Assembly: GCA_027452245.1 (NCBI GenBank)
Contig: DAIDGW010000090.1
Coordinates: forward strand, 1 to 64,000
Origin: Acidobacteriaceae bacterium
GTDB taxonomy: Bacteria > Acidobacteriota > Terriglobia > Terriglobales > Acidobacteriaceae
Length of the DNA: 64,000 nucleotides
Direction: 5' to 3'
Positions 50,679-59,641 of the stretch are shown piece by piece. Made by a program: the position numbers and the translations under genes. Positions within the stretch are counted from its first letter, which is position 1. Each line of letters begins with the position of its first letter. Below the pieces are notes generated by a model, which was not told the DNA's origin, did not search any database, and saw only the letters and a list, made by a program, of their open reading frames with translations.

Positions 50679-51161
50679 ATGGCATTGAAGAAATATGGCT
50701 CATTCGTCATTTGCACTGCTTTGTGGCTGAGTGGGGTGGGGGTAATCGCTACCGTCCCGGTCCAAGCGCAGACTACAGCCGCAAGTAGCGCAGAGTTAGT
50801 CAAAGAACTGACGAAGGGACTTTCCATCACTCCAACACAGGCCCGAGGCGGTGCGGGAACGCTGTTCTCGCTGGCCAAGAGCCGCCTGACCTCAGAAGAG
50901 TTCAGCAAAGTCGCTTCGGCAGTGCCGGGTATGAGCGGATTGCTCAAGGCGGCTCCGGCACTTCACCAGAGTTCCGAGTTCTCGGGGCTGGAAAGCATGC
51001 TACCGGGGAACATGGGCCGCATGGCAGAAGCAGCCGACGCTTTTCATAAGCTGGGACTGTCTCCAGAGATGGCATCGAAGTTCTTGCCCATCATGAGCAA
51101 ATTTGTGCAAATGAAAGGCGGCGCGAGTACGGCCGCGCTACTGGAGAAGGCCCTGAAGTAA
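50679..51161 (+). CDS. Secreted DUF2780-like protein
   Basis: Exported protein of 160 aa with signal peptide (residues 1-31). The body is helical: LVKELTKGLSITPTQARGGA, LFSLAKSRLTSEEFSKVASA, FHKLGLSPEMASKFLPIMSK. The pattern resembles DUF2780 (VcgC/VcgE-type) proteins whose function is unknown. It lies between the two-component regulator and the second FecR protein, so it may be a target of the regulator. Confidence 0.65.
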   Translation: MALKKYGSFVICTALWLSGVGVIATVPVQAQTTAASSAELVKELTKGLSITPTQARGGAGTLFSLAKSRLTSEEFSKVASAVPGMSGLLKAAPALHQSSEFSGLESMLPGNMGRMAEAADAFHKLGLSPEMASKFLPIMSKFVQMKGGASTAALLEKALK

Positions 51162-51442
51162 GTTCCGCTCGTCCGGGAGCACAGGAGCGAAACCTCGGGC
51201 GCGCCTGCGTCCAAGGCACCACAAATCAAATCGGGTAACAACCCGACCTGCGCCAATAGTAGGTGGCTGAAAAGCACCAGTCTGGCTGAAGGCGGCCATT
51301 TTCATCCGGCAGGCTACTTCCCTCCCTTCCAAGCTGTGCCCCTGATCACTGAAAACACGCGACTTATAGTCAGACCCATCTTCGGACTTTGGCATGAGAT
51401 TTGCCGATACGTTGCTCGGTACACCAGCGGTCCGAGGTGGGT

Positions 51443-53839
51443 ATGAAAAGCAAAGTCCTGTCGCAATTGGCAATGGTGATTCTGGCGCTGGCGAGCGTGT
51501 TGAGTCTGAGTGCGATGGCACAGACAACGGATGACGGGACCGGGCCATCGGAGCAGCCGGACGCCCCTCTCGAAACGGCCCAGCCGGCACCTCCGCAAGC
51601 CAATGCAGAGCCTCCTGCGGCGAATGCACAAAATCCGGCCGAGCAGCCTCCCACAGACATGCCTTCCGGCGAAAAGCCGGCCGAATCCGACCAGGGCGTC
51701 GGAAGAATCAGCTTTATTCATGGAGATGTTTCAACTCAACGAGGTGACTCACAGACGTGGTCGGCAGCAGCGCTGAATGCTCCGCTGGTAGGTGGAGACA
51801 AGGTTTCGACTGGCAACGATGCTCGTACTGAAGTTCAACTGGACTTCGCGGATGTCCTTCGAGTAGGGCCGAATTCGGAAGTAAATGTTCCGACTCTGAC
51901 CAAGAAGAGCATACAGATCCAATTGGCGCAGGGCATTCTGGATTTCTCGCTGTCGAAGGACGGCGAAGCGGAGCCTGAGATTGATACTCCGAACGTTTCG
52001 GTGCATCCAGCGCATCACGATGGTGTATTTCGCATCGAAGTGCGACCCGATGGCGACACCGTGGTCATCGTGCGCAAAGGCGAGGCGCAGATTTCAACCC
52101 CGCAGGGCGCAACCGAGGTGCAGTCGGGCGAAATGGCCACGGTACGGGGAACGAGCGACGAAGCGCAGTACAAGATCTCGGAGGCTCCGGAGCGCGACGA
52201 TTGGGACCAGTGGAATAGCGAGCGCGATCACATTATTCAGAACGCACAATCGTATCGTCACACGAATAAATATTATGTTGGCTCGCAGGATCTCGATACG
52301 TATGGCCGTTGGGAGAACGCACCCGATTATGGAAATGTGTGGGTTCCCAATGAGCCCGAGGGCTGGGCTCCGTACCGCGATGGCAACTGGGTCTGGGAAC
52401 CGAGCTACGGCTGGACTTGGGTGGGTTATGAGCCATGGGGATGGGCCCCGTATCACTACGGTCGTTGGATGTGGTACGGCGGGGCATGGGCGTGGTGGCC
52501 GGGGCCGGTGCTGGGAGTAGGTTTCTATCGTCCGTTCTGGGCTCCAGCCTATGTGTCGTTCTTCGGATGGGGTGGCGGCTTCGAGTTCGGATTTGGCTTC
52601 GGCGCCGGCTGGGGGGGATGGGGTGGGTTCGGATGGATGCCGATTGGGCCGTGCGACCGCTTTTATCCGTGGTGGGGCGGCTACCGCGGGCACTTCGGCT
52701 GGTATGGATACAACCGCTGGGGCATGTATAACCGCGGTGGTTTCGCGCCCTTACATGCGGGTATGCGTTATTCCAACCTGGCGCACATCAATGATCCGCA
52801 TATCGGCAGGGCGATGTCCACGATGGGCGCCAACCGGTTTGGAACGCATTCGACAGCGATGGCAGCCAGTTCGGCGCAGATCCGCGGTGCGCGCGTGATG
52901 CAAGGCAACATTCCTGCCATGCCGACGCGGGCGAGTTTGTCGGCAAGTGGAAGAGCGGCGGCACCTTCGACAATACGCAACACCGGAGCGCAGCACTTCT
53001 TCGGAAATTCGAACAACGCTGCGCGCCCGGCGTCGTTTTCGCAAGAAACGGCGCACTTGCAGCAATCGTTCAACAGGAGCCACGTGTCTCCAGCATATTC
53101 AGGTGGACGGGGCGCAGCGAATATGAGTGGTGAGCGGGCGGCGGGGAATTTCACAAAGCCGACTGCCGGAGCTGGCGGTGCAGGCAGAGCGGCAGTCGGA
53201 AATGGAACGAATAGCGCGCGATCGCCGGGCAATACGGCGGCGAATCGCGGCGGCTATCGTCCATTCAATGCGCCCAATGGTAATAACAGCCGTTCCGGAT
53301 ATTCGGGCAATACGGCCAGTCGTTCTGGATGGTCGAATACGGCACCGCAGCGCAGCCCATCGGGTGCGGGAAATTATCGTCCATTCACACCCCCGAGCAG
53401 CAGCACTCGCTCGGGATGGTCGAACACCGCGCCCCAGCGCAGTTCAAACTTCTCGCGCGGGTCGAGTACCGGGAATACAAATGGATTCCGGTCGTTCAGT
53501 CCCCCATCGGGCAGCGGTTCTGGCAATTCGAATCGAGGTGGGAGTACGAATTACTGGAATCGCACGGCTCCGAGTTCGTATCCCAATCGTGGGGGATATA
53601 GCGGTGGCGGGTATGGTCGTCCGCAGTTGAACATGCGGCAACCGGTGGTACAGCCGCGATCGTACGGTAACTACGGACGGGGATCGTATGGTGGCGGCCG
53701 GAGCTACGGCGGGTATGGCTCCCGGCCGTCCGGCGGCTTCGGTGGAAGCCGCGGCGGGTCTGGCGGAGGTGGACATAGCTTCGGGGGTGGCGGACACGGA
53801 GGCGGTGGCGGGCATTCTGGCGGTGGCGGACATCGATAG
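51443..53839 (+). CDS. Large secreted FecR/DUF6600-like protein with Gly/Ser-rich tail
   Basis: Exported protein of 798 aa. Signal peptide at residues 1-26. A Pro/Ala/Gln linker leads to a FecR-like domain at about 85-230. A Trp-rich region at about 285-430 has repeats GWAPYRDGNWVWEPSYGWTW and VGYEPWGWAPYHYGRWMWYG, then aromatic/Gly segments. The last 250 residues are low-complexity Ser, Gly, Asn, Arg and Tyr, ending in Gly/His-rich repeats. GAGG stands five bases before the ATG. It is a longer paralog of the protein at 45959-47773. The tail could mediate surface assembly or binding; function unknown. Confidence 0.8.
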   Translation: MKSKVLSQLAMVILALASVLSLSAMAQTTDDGTGPSEQPDAPLETAQPAPPQANAEPPAANAQNPAEQPPTDMPSGEKPAESDQGVGRISFIHGDVSTQRGDSQTWSAAALNAPLVGGDKVSTGNDARTEVQLDFADVLRVGPNSEVNVPTLTKKSIQIQLAQGILDFSLSKDGEAEPEIDTPNVSVHPAHHDGVFRIEVRPDGDTVVIVRKGEAQISTPQGATEVQSGEMATVRGTSDEAQYKISEAPERDDWDQWNSERDHIIQNAQSYRHTNKYYVGSQDLDTYGRWENAPDYGNVWVPNEPEGWAPYRDGNWVWEPSYGWTWVGYEPWGWAPYHYGRWMWYGGAWAWWPGPVLGVGFYRPFWAPAYVSFFGWGGGFEFGFGFGAGWGGWGGFGWMPIGPCDRFYPWWGGYRGHFGWYGYNRWGMYNRGGFAPLHAGMRYSNLAHINDPHIGRAMSTMGANRFGTHSTAMAASSAQIRGARVMQGNIPAMPTRASLSASGRAAAPSTIRNTGAQHFFGNSNNAARPASFSQETAHLQQSFNRSHVSPAYSGGRGAANMSGERAAGNFTKPTAGAGGAGRAAVGNGTNSARSPGNTAANRGGYRPFNAPNGNNSRSGYSGNTASRSGWSNTAPQRSPSGAGNYRPFTPPSSSTRSGWSNTAPQRSSNFSRGSSTGNTNGFRSFSPPSGSGSGNSNRGGSTNYWNRTAPSSYPNRGGYSGGGYGRPQLNMRQPVVQPRSYGNYGRGSYGGGRSYGGYGSRPSGGFGGSRGGSGGGGHSFGGGGHGGGGGHSGGGGHR

Positions 53840-53910
53840 GTTTCCGAAAGGCGCACCATCGGCCTTCCGGATGGCAAGTGCAAGTAAGACGAAGTGAAGG
53901 TCAAAGGCGA

Positions 53911-53950
53911 GACAAAGGGCGTGCTAGCCGGCACGCCCTTTGTCTTTGTG
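53911..53950 (+). terminator. Intrinsic terminator after the FecR gene
   Basis: A perfect 14-base stem GACAAAGGGCGTGC / GCACGCCCTTTGTC with a six-base loop, then a T/G-rich stretch. It begins 71 bases after the stop codon and isolates the FecR unit from the methylase gene. Confidence 0.8.
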
Positions 53951-53996
53951 GCAAATGGCCTCGAGGGAAAGTCTCTGATGTCGTAAGATTATCGGC

Positions 53997-54722
53997 TTGC
54001 TTACCTCTTCCGAATCTGATCGCCTCCGCGTGGTTCTGGTGGAAGCGCGCAATCCGCTGAACATCGGCGCGGTGGCGCGCGCCATGAGCAATTTCGGATT
54101 CACGAAGTTACGGGTGGTCAATCCGTATGAAGTAGCTTTTCGCGAAGCACGATCTGCCATGGGCGGCGCTGGAGTCCTGGAGCAGGCGACAGAGCACAAC
54201 TCGGTTGCGGATGCAGTCTCGGACTGCACACTGGTGGTGGGCACTACGGCGGTGCGGCATAGGCAACTGATGCACCCTCTGCATTCTCTGAGCGAAGCGG
54301 CGAAACTGATGCGAGCGGAATTGCACTCGGAAAATGTGGCGCTGTTGTTCGGCTCGGAGAAATTTGGGCTCTCAACCGCCGATTTGAGCTATTGCCATTG
54401 GGTGCTACACATTCCCACGCACAAGTCGAATCTCTCCATGAATCTTGGGCAGGCAGCGGCCGTCTGTTTATACGAATTGATGAATGCTTGCAGGGATTTA
54501 CCTCGGAAAAAGTCGAGCAAGCGGGTGACGGCAGCGCAAACGGAGCGATTGAGCGAAACACTGCTAGATGCGCTTCGTATCAGCGGCTATGTTAAAGACA
54601 GGACAAAACGTTCAACGGAAGAGAAAGTCAGGCGTCTGGTGCGCCGGCTGGATCTCGAACCAGAAGATGCGGAAGTGATGTTGGGGATGCTGCGTCAGAT
54701 CGTGTGGAAGTTGAAAACCTGA
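53997..54722 (+). CDS. trmJ: TrmJ-like RNA 2'-O-methyltransferase (SpoU class)
   Basis: SPOUT methylase of 241 aa. Motifs of the TrmJ group are present: VEARNPLNIGAVARAMSNFG (motif 1), LLFGSEKFGLS (motif 2) and LHIPTHKSNLSMNLGQAAAV (motif 3, SAM knot). It probably methylates ribose at position 32 of tRNA. A C-terminal extension of about 70 residues follows the catalytic domain. The start is a TTG at 53997; no ATG is available near the family N-terminus and the ribosome site is weak. Confidence 0.8.
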   Translation: MLTSSESDRLRVVLVEARNPLNIGAVARAMSNFGFTKLRVVNPYEVAFREARSAMGGAGVLEQATEHNSVADAVSDCTLVVGTTAVRHRQLMHPLHSLSEAAKLMRAELHSENVALLFGSEKFGLSTADLSYCHWVLHIPTHKSNLSMNLGQAAAVCLYELMNACRDLPRKKSSKRVTAAQTERLSETLLDALRISGYVKDRTKRSTEEKVRRLVRRLDLEPEDAEVMLGMLRQIVWKLKT

Positions 54723-54731
54723 ACTTGCCTA

Positions 54732-56078
54732 TTAGCGCCGTTCCTGCTCAGGGAACACCTGGGTTCCATTCCGAGTGAACTGGAAGCGCAGGAGCCAAAC
54801 GCTCGGAGTGGACTGTCCATCGGATTGCGGTGGGCTGAACTCCCATCTCTCGGCGGCGCGTTCGGCGACTCCAGCGAAATAGTGGCTAGGGCCGGGAGAC
54901 GTAAGTTTTTCTGAGGCCACTTTGCCCCTCGAATCGACGTTGACTCGCACTGCTACCTTGATTTTTCCGTGGATCGTATGGCGCGCACTCCGGGGAACAT
55001 CGGGCAGAAATTGATGGAGCACAGCGCCTTCCTTGTTGGCCCGATTCATCGGAGCGGCGGGTTCCGGCTGAGGAGAAGGCGGTTGTGAGGTTTGAGGTTC
55101 TGCCGGAGTAGAGACGGAAGCTGTCGAATCGCGGGCTATCCGAAATGAGCGGAACGCCAGAATCGCCACGACCAGCAGAACAATGCAGACCGCCAGAATG
55201 ACGAAGGGACGTGAGCGATTCGCGGATTCGGGAACACCGGCGTTTCCAGGGGAAGATCTGGCGGCAGCCGGTGCAGATCTTGCGGGAGTTGCCGGTTGTT
55301 TTCCCTGAAGAATCGCTGAAATATCCGACAACTTGCAGCGTGTTTCAGGGTCCTTGCGCAGACACTCACGGGCGAGAGTCTGAAAGGGCTCCGGCAGGCT
55401 CTTTGGGACTTGAGCATCGCCGGAGGAATCAAGTTGCGGAGGCCACTGAGTGAGCGCGGCGACAATCGTGGCGCCTATTCCCCAGATGTCCGACGCTGCA
55501 GAGAACTTGCCAGAAAGTGCTTCAGGCGCATTGTAGGGACTTGGATTTATAAGAGGCGCCCTAGGGCTCGAAGCCTTGCGCACAGAATCTGTCGAGAGCT
55601 TGATGCGGTCGCCAGCTGCGCGGATATTGGACGGGCAAATACGGCCATGAACAAAGCCTCGTTCATGTAAATACAGCAGCGCATCAAGAGTCGGCTGCAG
55701 AAATTCGCGGGTTTCGGCGGGAGTCAGCGCACGCTGCGGGAGGATTTGCGAGAGGTCCTCATCCGCAAATTCCATAACGACGTAAATCAGCTTTGCGCCA
55801 TCAAGTTCGCAAGGGCCGCTCTCGAGAATTTGAATGAGGTTGGGGTGTGAGAGGCGGGACAACTCGCGGAGACTGGAAAGGCGCTCATCTGAAGCGGTGT
55901 CTTGGGCAACGAGTTTGATCGCGGCCGGGCGCGGTTCGGACCCGGAAAGTTGTGTTTCGAATGCGGCGCTATGGTCCGAGCTCCCAAGCCAACGCATGAG
56001 CCGGTATTTTTGGGCGACGATTCGGCCTGCCCAATTTTTCGAGTTCGACAAAACAGTCAATTCTGGAGAGTCATCCAT
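54732..56078 (-). CDS. Pseudokinase fused to TonB C-terminal domain
   Basis: Protein of 448 aa. A Hanks-type kinase fold fills about residues 25-260: Lys55 in AAIKLV is kept, and the C-lobe motifs NAPEAL and DIWGIG are present. But the catalytic loop reads VHGRICPSN (HRD lost, no catalytic Asp) and the DFG position reads STDS, so phosphotransfer is unlikely. A membrane helix (VILAVCIVLLVVAILAF) lies at about 291-313, then a Pro/Gln linker and a TonB C-terminal domain (about 362-437: KIKVAVRVNVDSRGKVASEK, AAERWEFSPP). It may couple a cytoplasmic binding domain to periplasmic or outer-membrane partners. The ATG at 56078 is chosen; longer starts are possible. Confidence 0.8.
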   Translation of the reverse strand: MDDSPELTVLSNSKNWAGRIVAQKYRLMRWLGSSDHSAAFETQLSGSEPRPAAIKLVAQDTASDERLSSLRELSRLSHPNLIQILESGPCELDGAKLIYVVMEFADEDLSQILPQRALTPAETREFLQPTLDALLYLHERGFVHGRICPSNIRAAGDRIKLSTDSVRKASSPRAPLINPSPYNAPEALSGKFSAASDIWGIGATIVAALTQWPPQLDSSGDAQVPKSLPEPFQTLARECLRKDPETRCKLSDISAILQGKQPATPARSAPAAARSSPGNAGVPESANRSRPFVILAVCIVLLVVAILAFRSFRIARDSTASVSTPAEPQTSQPPSPQPEPAAPMNRANKEGAVLHQFLPDVPRSARHTIHGKIKVAVRVNVDSRGKVASEKLTSPGPSHYFAGVAERAAERWEFSPPQSDGQSTPSVWLLRFQFTRNGTQVFPEQERR

Positions 56079-56163
56079 CCGGCACACCTGCGCGCACATT
56101 GTAGTGGAAATTGAGCTGTGGCAATGCTCAGAAGTTCCTGTGACTACCGCGATGGTGGATGGA

Positions 56164-57606
56164 TTAAGCGACTGGAAGCGAGAAATAGAACACGGAGCCG
56201 CGTCCAAGCTGGCTTCTCACGCCGATGGTGCCGCCGTGCAGTTCTACAATTGCCTTGGCAATGGCAAGGCCCATTCCGGTGCCTTGCACGTTGGCGCGCT
56301 GGGTGCGACCACGATAGAAGCGCTCGAAGATCATGTCCTGTTCCATCTGCTCGATGCCAGGGCCACGGTCAGCGACGCTGATGACGACATCTCCTCCCAG
56401 CCGAAGTTCCGCGATGATGATGATGGGCGTGTCAGGCGGCGAGTATTTCGCTGCGTTTTCGATGAGATGTACCAGGACCTCGCAGATACGGTCGGCATCC
56501 ATCCGAACCGAGGGCAGATTATCTGGGACCTTGATTTCCAGCGGATGCCGCTGCAGAACCATGCGCGACGATTGCACGGCGGCGTCGATAGGCTCGCGCA
56601 CGGCATGCAATTCAAAATGCAACTCGAGTTGATGAGAGTCAAGCTGCGCGACTTCAGCGGCTTCTCCGATGAGACGGTTCAGACGGTCGCTTTCCTCGTT
56701 GATGACCGTGAGCAACTCTTTGCGCTGATCGGGCTGGAGAGAACTGCTGGAAAGCAGGGTTTCCGCCGAGGCCTTGATAGCGGTGAGTGGGGTACGAAAT
56801 TCGTGGGTGACGGAATCCAGAAGGACGGAGCGGAGGCGCTCACTTTCGCGTGCGGCATCGGCATGCGTGAGTGTTTCGACTGTCTGTGCACGTTCAATAG
56901 CAATGGCGGCAAGGCTCCCGATAGCTTCGAGAGTTTCGCGGGATAAGGTGCAATTTCCCAGAGCGATGGCGCCGACAGAGCGAACTCCCATGCGCAGGGG
57001 CATGAAGCAAATGCGATTGTCGCGGTCAAGAACAGGCTCTCCACGCACGCTGATGGCAGTTAACTGGTCCATGGGGAATTGAGTTTGACTGGCGATATCG
57101 AAGAAATAGGCCTGTTTCCCATCGACATACATCGCGGCAGTGCTGACTCCAAAATTCTCTACGATGAAACGCGGAATGGAGTTCAGCAAGCCGTAAACAT
57201 TGTCACTGGCCAGAAGTTGCTGACTGAAAGAGTAGAGGCGTTCCACCTCGTGACGCCGTTGGTTGGAAGCTACCGCTTCTCGCCGGGCGCGCTCCGACAA
57301 TTGACTGCCTACAACGGCAGTGAAAAGAAAGGCAAACAGTGCGATCCAGTTTTGCGGGTCGGCAATCGTAAACTGGTAGAGTGGTGGCAGAAAAAAGTAG
57401 TTGTAGCAAAGCGTTGCCAGCAGCGCCATGAAGATGGCGTAACGAAGTCCCCAAATGGTCGACACTATCAGTACGACCAATAAAAAGGTAAATCCGACGG
57501 TCGTGGGATTTACATGCAGCCAGCGGGAATACAGAAACGTGATGCAGGAAACGACGATGGCGCAGGCGGTGAATAGTGATATCTGGTAAAGTGTCGATCG
57601 TTTCAC
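56164..57606 (-). CDS. kdpD: KdpD C-terminal-type sensor histidine kinase (split KdpD)
   Basis: Sensor kinase of 480 aa equal to the membrane and kinase half of KdpD. Three to four helices at about 8-100 form the DUF4118-type bundle (TVGFTFLLVVLIVSTIWGLR, YNYFFLPPLYQFTIADPQNW). A GAF-like domain follows (about 135-245), then HisKA with SVTHEFRTPLTAIKASAETL and a HATPase with MADRICEVLVHLIENAAKY-like N box and GTGMGLAIAKAIVELHGG. It lacks the cytoplasmic KdpD ATP-binding and Usp module, which is encoded divergently, 50 bases away, at 57660-58781. The two products may work as one potassium sensor. Confidence 0.88.
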   Translation of the reverse strand: MKRSTLYQISLFTACAIVVSCITFLYSRWLHVNPTTVGFTFLLVVLIVSTIWGLRYAIFMALLATLCYNYFFLPPLYQFTIADPQNWIALFAFLFTAVVGSQLSERARREAVASNQRRHEVERLYSFSQQLLASDNVYGLLNSIPRFIVENFGVSTAAMYVDGKQAYFFDIASQTQFPMDQLTAISVRGEPVLDRDNRICFMPLRMGVRSVGAIALGNCTLSRETLEAIGSLAAIAIERAQTVETLTHADAARESERLRSVLLDSVTHEFRTPLTAIKASAETLLSSSSLQPDQRKELLTVINEESDRLNRLIGEAAEVAQLDSHQLELHFELHAVREPIDAAVQSSRMVLQRHPLEIKVPDNLPSVRMDADRICEVLVHLIENAAKYSPPDTPIIIIAELRLGGDVVISVADRGPGIEQMEQDMIFERFYRGRTQRANVQGTGMGLAIAKAIVELHGGTIGVRSQLGRGSVFYFSLPVA

Positions 57607-57659
57607 TGGCCGATTTTAGCTGATCCGTCAATCCGGTATCCGATGTCGAGCGAAACGTG

Positions 57660-58781
57660 ATGCCTAAAACACCAGAGCAGTGGCTGGAGGAAGCAGCACC
57701 GCAGAAAAAGAAGGGCATTTTCAAGCTGTTTCTCGGCTATGCACCTGGTGTGGGCAAAACCTACAACATGCTCAGCGAAGGGATTCGCCGCAAGGGCCGG
57801 GGTGAGGATGTGGTGATCGGCATTGTCGAAACCCACGAGCGACAGGGCGTGCGGGAACTGAGCTCAAAACTGGAAACTGTCCCGCGGCGCGATCTGACCT
57901 ACAAGGGAACCGCGTTTGAAGAGATGGACGTGGACACCATCCTGGAGCGGCATCCGCAGGTTGTTCTGGTGGATGAATTGGCCCACACCAACGTGGAGGG
58001 CAGCAAACACACCAAGCGATATGAGGACGTGATGGAGTTGTTGGATGCCAATATTGACGTGCTCTCCACCATGAATGTGCAGCATATCGAGAGCCTGATG
58101 CCGATGGTGCACAACATCACTGGAATTCGGGTGCGGGAGACCGTGCCGGATTGGGTGATGCAGCGGGTTACGGAAATTGTGCTGGCCGACCTTACGCCTG
58201 AGGCACTGCAAACGCGGATGAAACGTGGAGATATTTATCCGTTGGAGCGGGCGGACCGCGCGCTGAGCAACTTCTTTCGTCCGGCCAACCTGATTGCCCT
58301 GCGGGAGATCGCGCTGCAGCAGGTGGCGCATGCCGTGGACCGCAGTCTCGAGACTTATCTCGAAAAAGAAGGAGCAGCACGAAGAGTCGGAGTCCAGGAA
58401 CGGATCGCAGTCTGCGTCAGTTCAAGTCCTGCGGCGCAATATCTGATTGCGCGGGCGGGGCGCATGTCCCAGCGGATCGATGCGGAGCTGTTCGTAATTT
58501 ACGTCGATACGGGAGTGGACGGGAACCCTGACGATCAGCGATCCCTAGCCCAAAACCTTCAGTTCGCAAGAAATCTGAACGCGCAAATTGTACGGGTGCC
58601 GGGCAAAAGCGTGGCAGAAGAAGTGGCGAAGGTCGTGCGCGACAAGCACATCACACAGGTCGTGTTCGGGCGGTCGGCACAAACGGGATGGCGACGTTAT
58701 CTTTACCTTTCAGTAATTCACAAATTTCTGCGCGATGCCCCGCCGATCGACGTGCACATTGTCACCCAGGAAGTGAAGTAG
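57660..58781 (+). CDS. KdpD N-terminal/Usp module, stand-alone
   Basis: Protein of 373 aa matching only the cytoplasmic N-terminal part of KdpD. The KdpD domain (about 15-225) has Walker A GYAPGVGKTYNML and Walker B VVLVDELAHTN. A universal-stress-protein domain (about 245-370) has QERIAVCVSSSPAAQYLIAR and an ATP-binding-like VVFGRSAQTGWRR. In ordinary KdpD both are fused to the histidine kinase. The ATG at 57660 is used; a GTG three bases earlier is also possible. Its stop overlaps or nearly touches the kdpE start, so translation is probably coupled. Confidence 0.9.
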   Translation: MPKTPEQWLEEAAPQKKKGIFKLFLGYAPGVGKTYNMLSEGIRRKGRGEDVVIGIVETHERQGVRELSSKLETVPRRDLTYKGTAFEEMDVDTILERHPQVVLVDELAHTNVEGSKHTKRYEDVMELLDANIDVLSTMNVQHIESLMPMVHNITGIRVRETVPDWVMQRVTEIVLADLTPEALQTRMKRGDIYPLERADRALSNFFRPANLIALREIALQQVAHAVDRSLETYLEKEGAARRVGVQERIAVCVSSSPAAQYLIARAGRMSQRIDAELFVIYVDTGVDGNPDDQRSLAQNLQFARNLNAQIVRVPGKSVAEEVAKVVRDKHITQVVFGRSAQTGWRRYLYLSVIHKFLRDAPPIDVHIVTQEVK

Positions 58782-58783
58782 TG

Positions 58784-59491
58784 ATGGAGAACGTTCAGAA
58801 GGGCAGTATTCTTGTTGTTGATGACGAACCGCAGATCGCGCGGGTGCTGAAGACCACACTTTCCAGCAATGGATATTCGGTGCGGACAGCTTCCGATGGC
58901 GACGATGCGATCCAGGTACTGAAAACCTGGATGCCCGATCTTCTCATCACGGACTTACGGATGCCCAACATGAGCGGACTGGAGCTCTGCCGGTATGTTC
59001 GAGGGAAGTGGCGAATTCCGATCATCGTTCTCTCGGTCAAGGGCGAAGAGCGCGCGAAAGTGGAGGCGCTCGATGCGGGTGCCGATGATTATGTCACTAA
59101 GCCATTTGGCGTAGAGGAACTACTGGCGCGGGTGCGCGTTGCTTTGCGACGGATCAGCGGAGAGGAGCAGATCCAGGACCCGATCGTTCAAGCAGGTGAT
59201 TTCCATATCGATGTTGCGGCTCGCATGGTGCGGGTGATGGGCAGTGATGTTCATCTGACGCCCAAGGAATTCGACCTTCTCATATACCTGGCGAGGAACG
59301 CAGGAAAGGTGCTCACTCACCGCGCGCTGCTCAAAGCTGTCTGGGGCTCGAACTGCGTGGAGCAACCGGAATACCTGCGAGTCTTTGTGGGCCACCTACG
59401 GAAGAAACTCGAACTCGAAGCGGGAAAACGATACATCTTGACCGAACCCTGGGTGGGGTATCGTTTCGAGCCAGCGGGCACAACGGAATAG
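58784..59491 (+). CDS. kdpE: KdpE-type response regulator
   Basis: OmpR/PhoB-class regulator of 235 aa. The receiver domain has VVDDEPQIARVL, phosphoacceptor Asp57 in LLITDLRMPNMSG and Lys in VTKPFGVEEL. The C-terminal winged helix has HLTPKEFDLLIYLARNAGKV and LRVFVGHLRKKLE and ends in TEPWVGYRF, as in KdpE. A GTG at 58781, overlapping the previous stop, is an alternative start. Its likely target is the potassium transport operon downstream through the site at 59567. Confidence 0.93.
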   Translation: MENVQKGSILVVDDEPQIARVLKTTLSSNGYSVRTASDGDDAIQVLKTWMPDLLITDLRMPNMSGLELCRYVRGKWRIPIIVLSVKGEERAKVEALDAGADDYVTKPFGVEELLARVRVALRRISGEEQIQDPIVQAGDFHIDVAARMVRVMGSDVHLTPKEFDLLIYLARNAGKVLTHRALLKAVWGSNCVEQPEYLRVFVGHLRKKLELEAGKRYILTEPWVGYRFEPAGTTE

Positions 59492-59566
59492 ACCTCTTTC
59501 CCCAACAATAAAGCCCCGGCTTCAGAACTTTGGTCCCTACGGCTGTGCCGTCCTGATGCGTCCGCC

Positions 59567-59583
59567 TTTATACCTTTTTTACA
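59567..59583 (+). promoter_or_regulatory. KdpE-box-like site
   Basis: TTTATA-CCTTT-TTTACA: two six-base elements with five bases between. As recalled, the Escherichia coli KdpE site at the kdp promoter has the form TTTATA-N5-TTTACA with the same spacing. It lies 76 bases after kdpE and 366 bases before the porin start. Confidence 0.6.
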
Positions 59584-59641
59584 AACTTTTTATTCGAGGT
59601 TTATAGGACTTCTTGTCCAATGAGTAAGGCTGGACGGAAGG

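Noticed and set aside
53200..53830. Dense short repeats that might be a CRISPR or satellite array
   Set aside because: They are imperfect, codon-phased repeats encoding the Gly/Ser/Asn/Arg-rich tail of the FecR protein.
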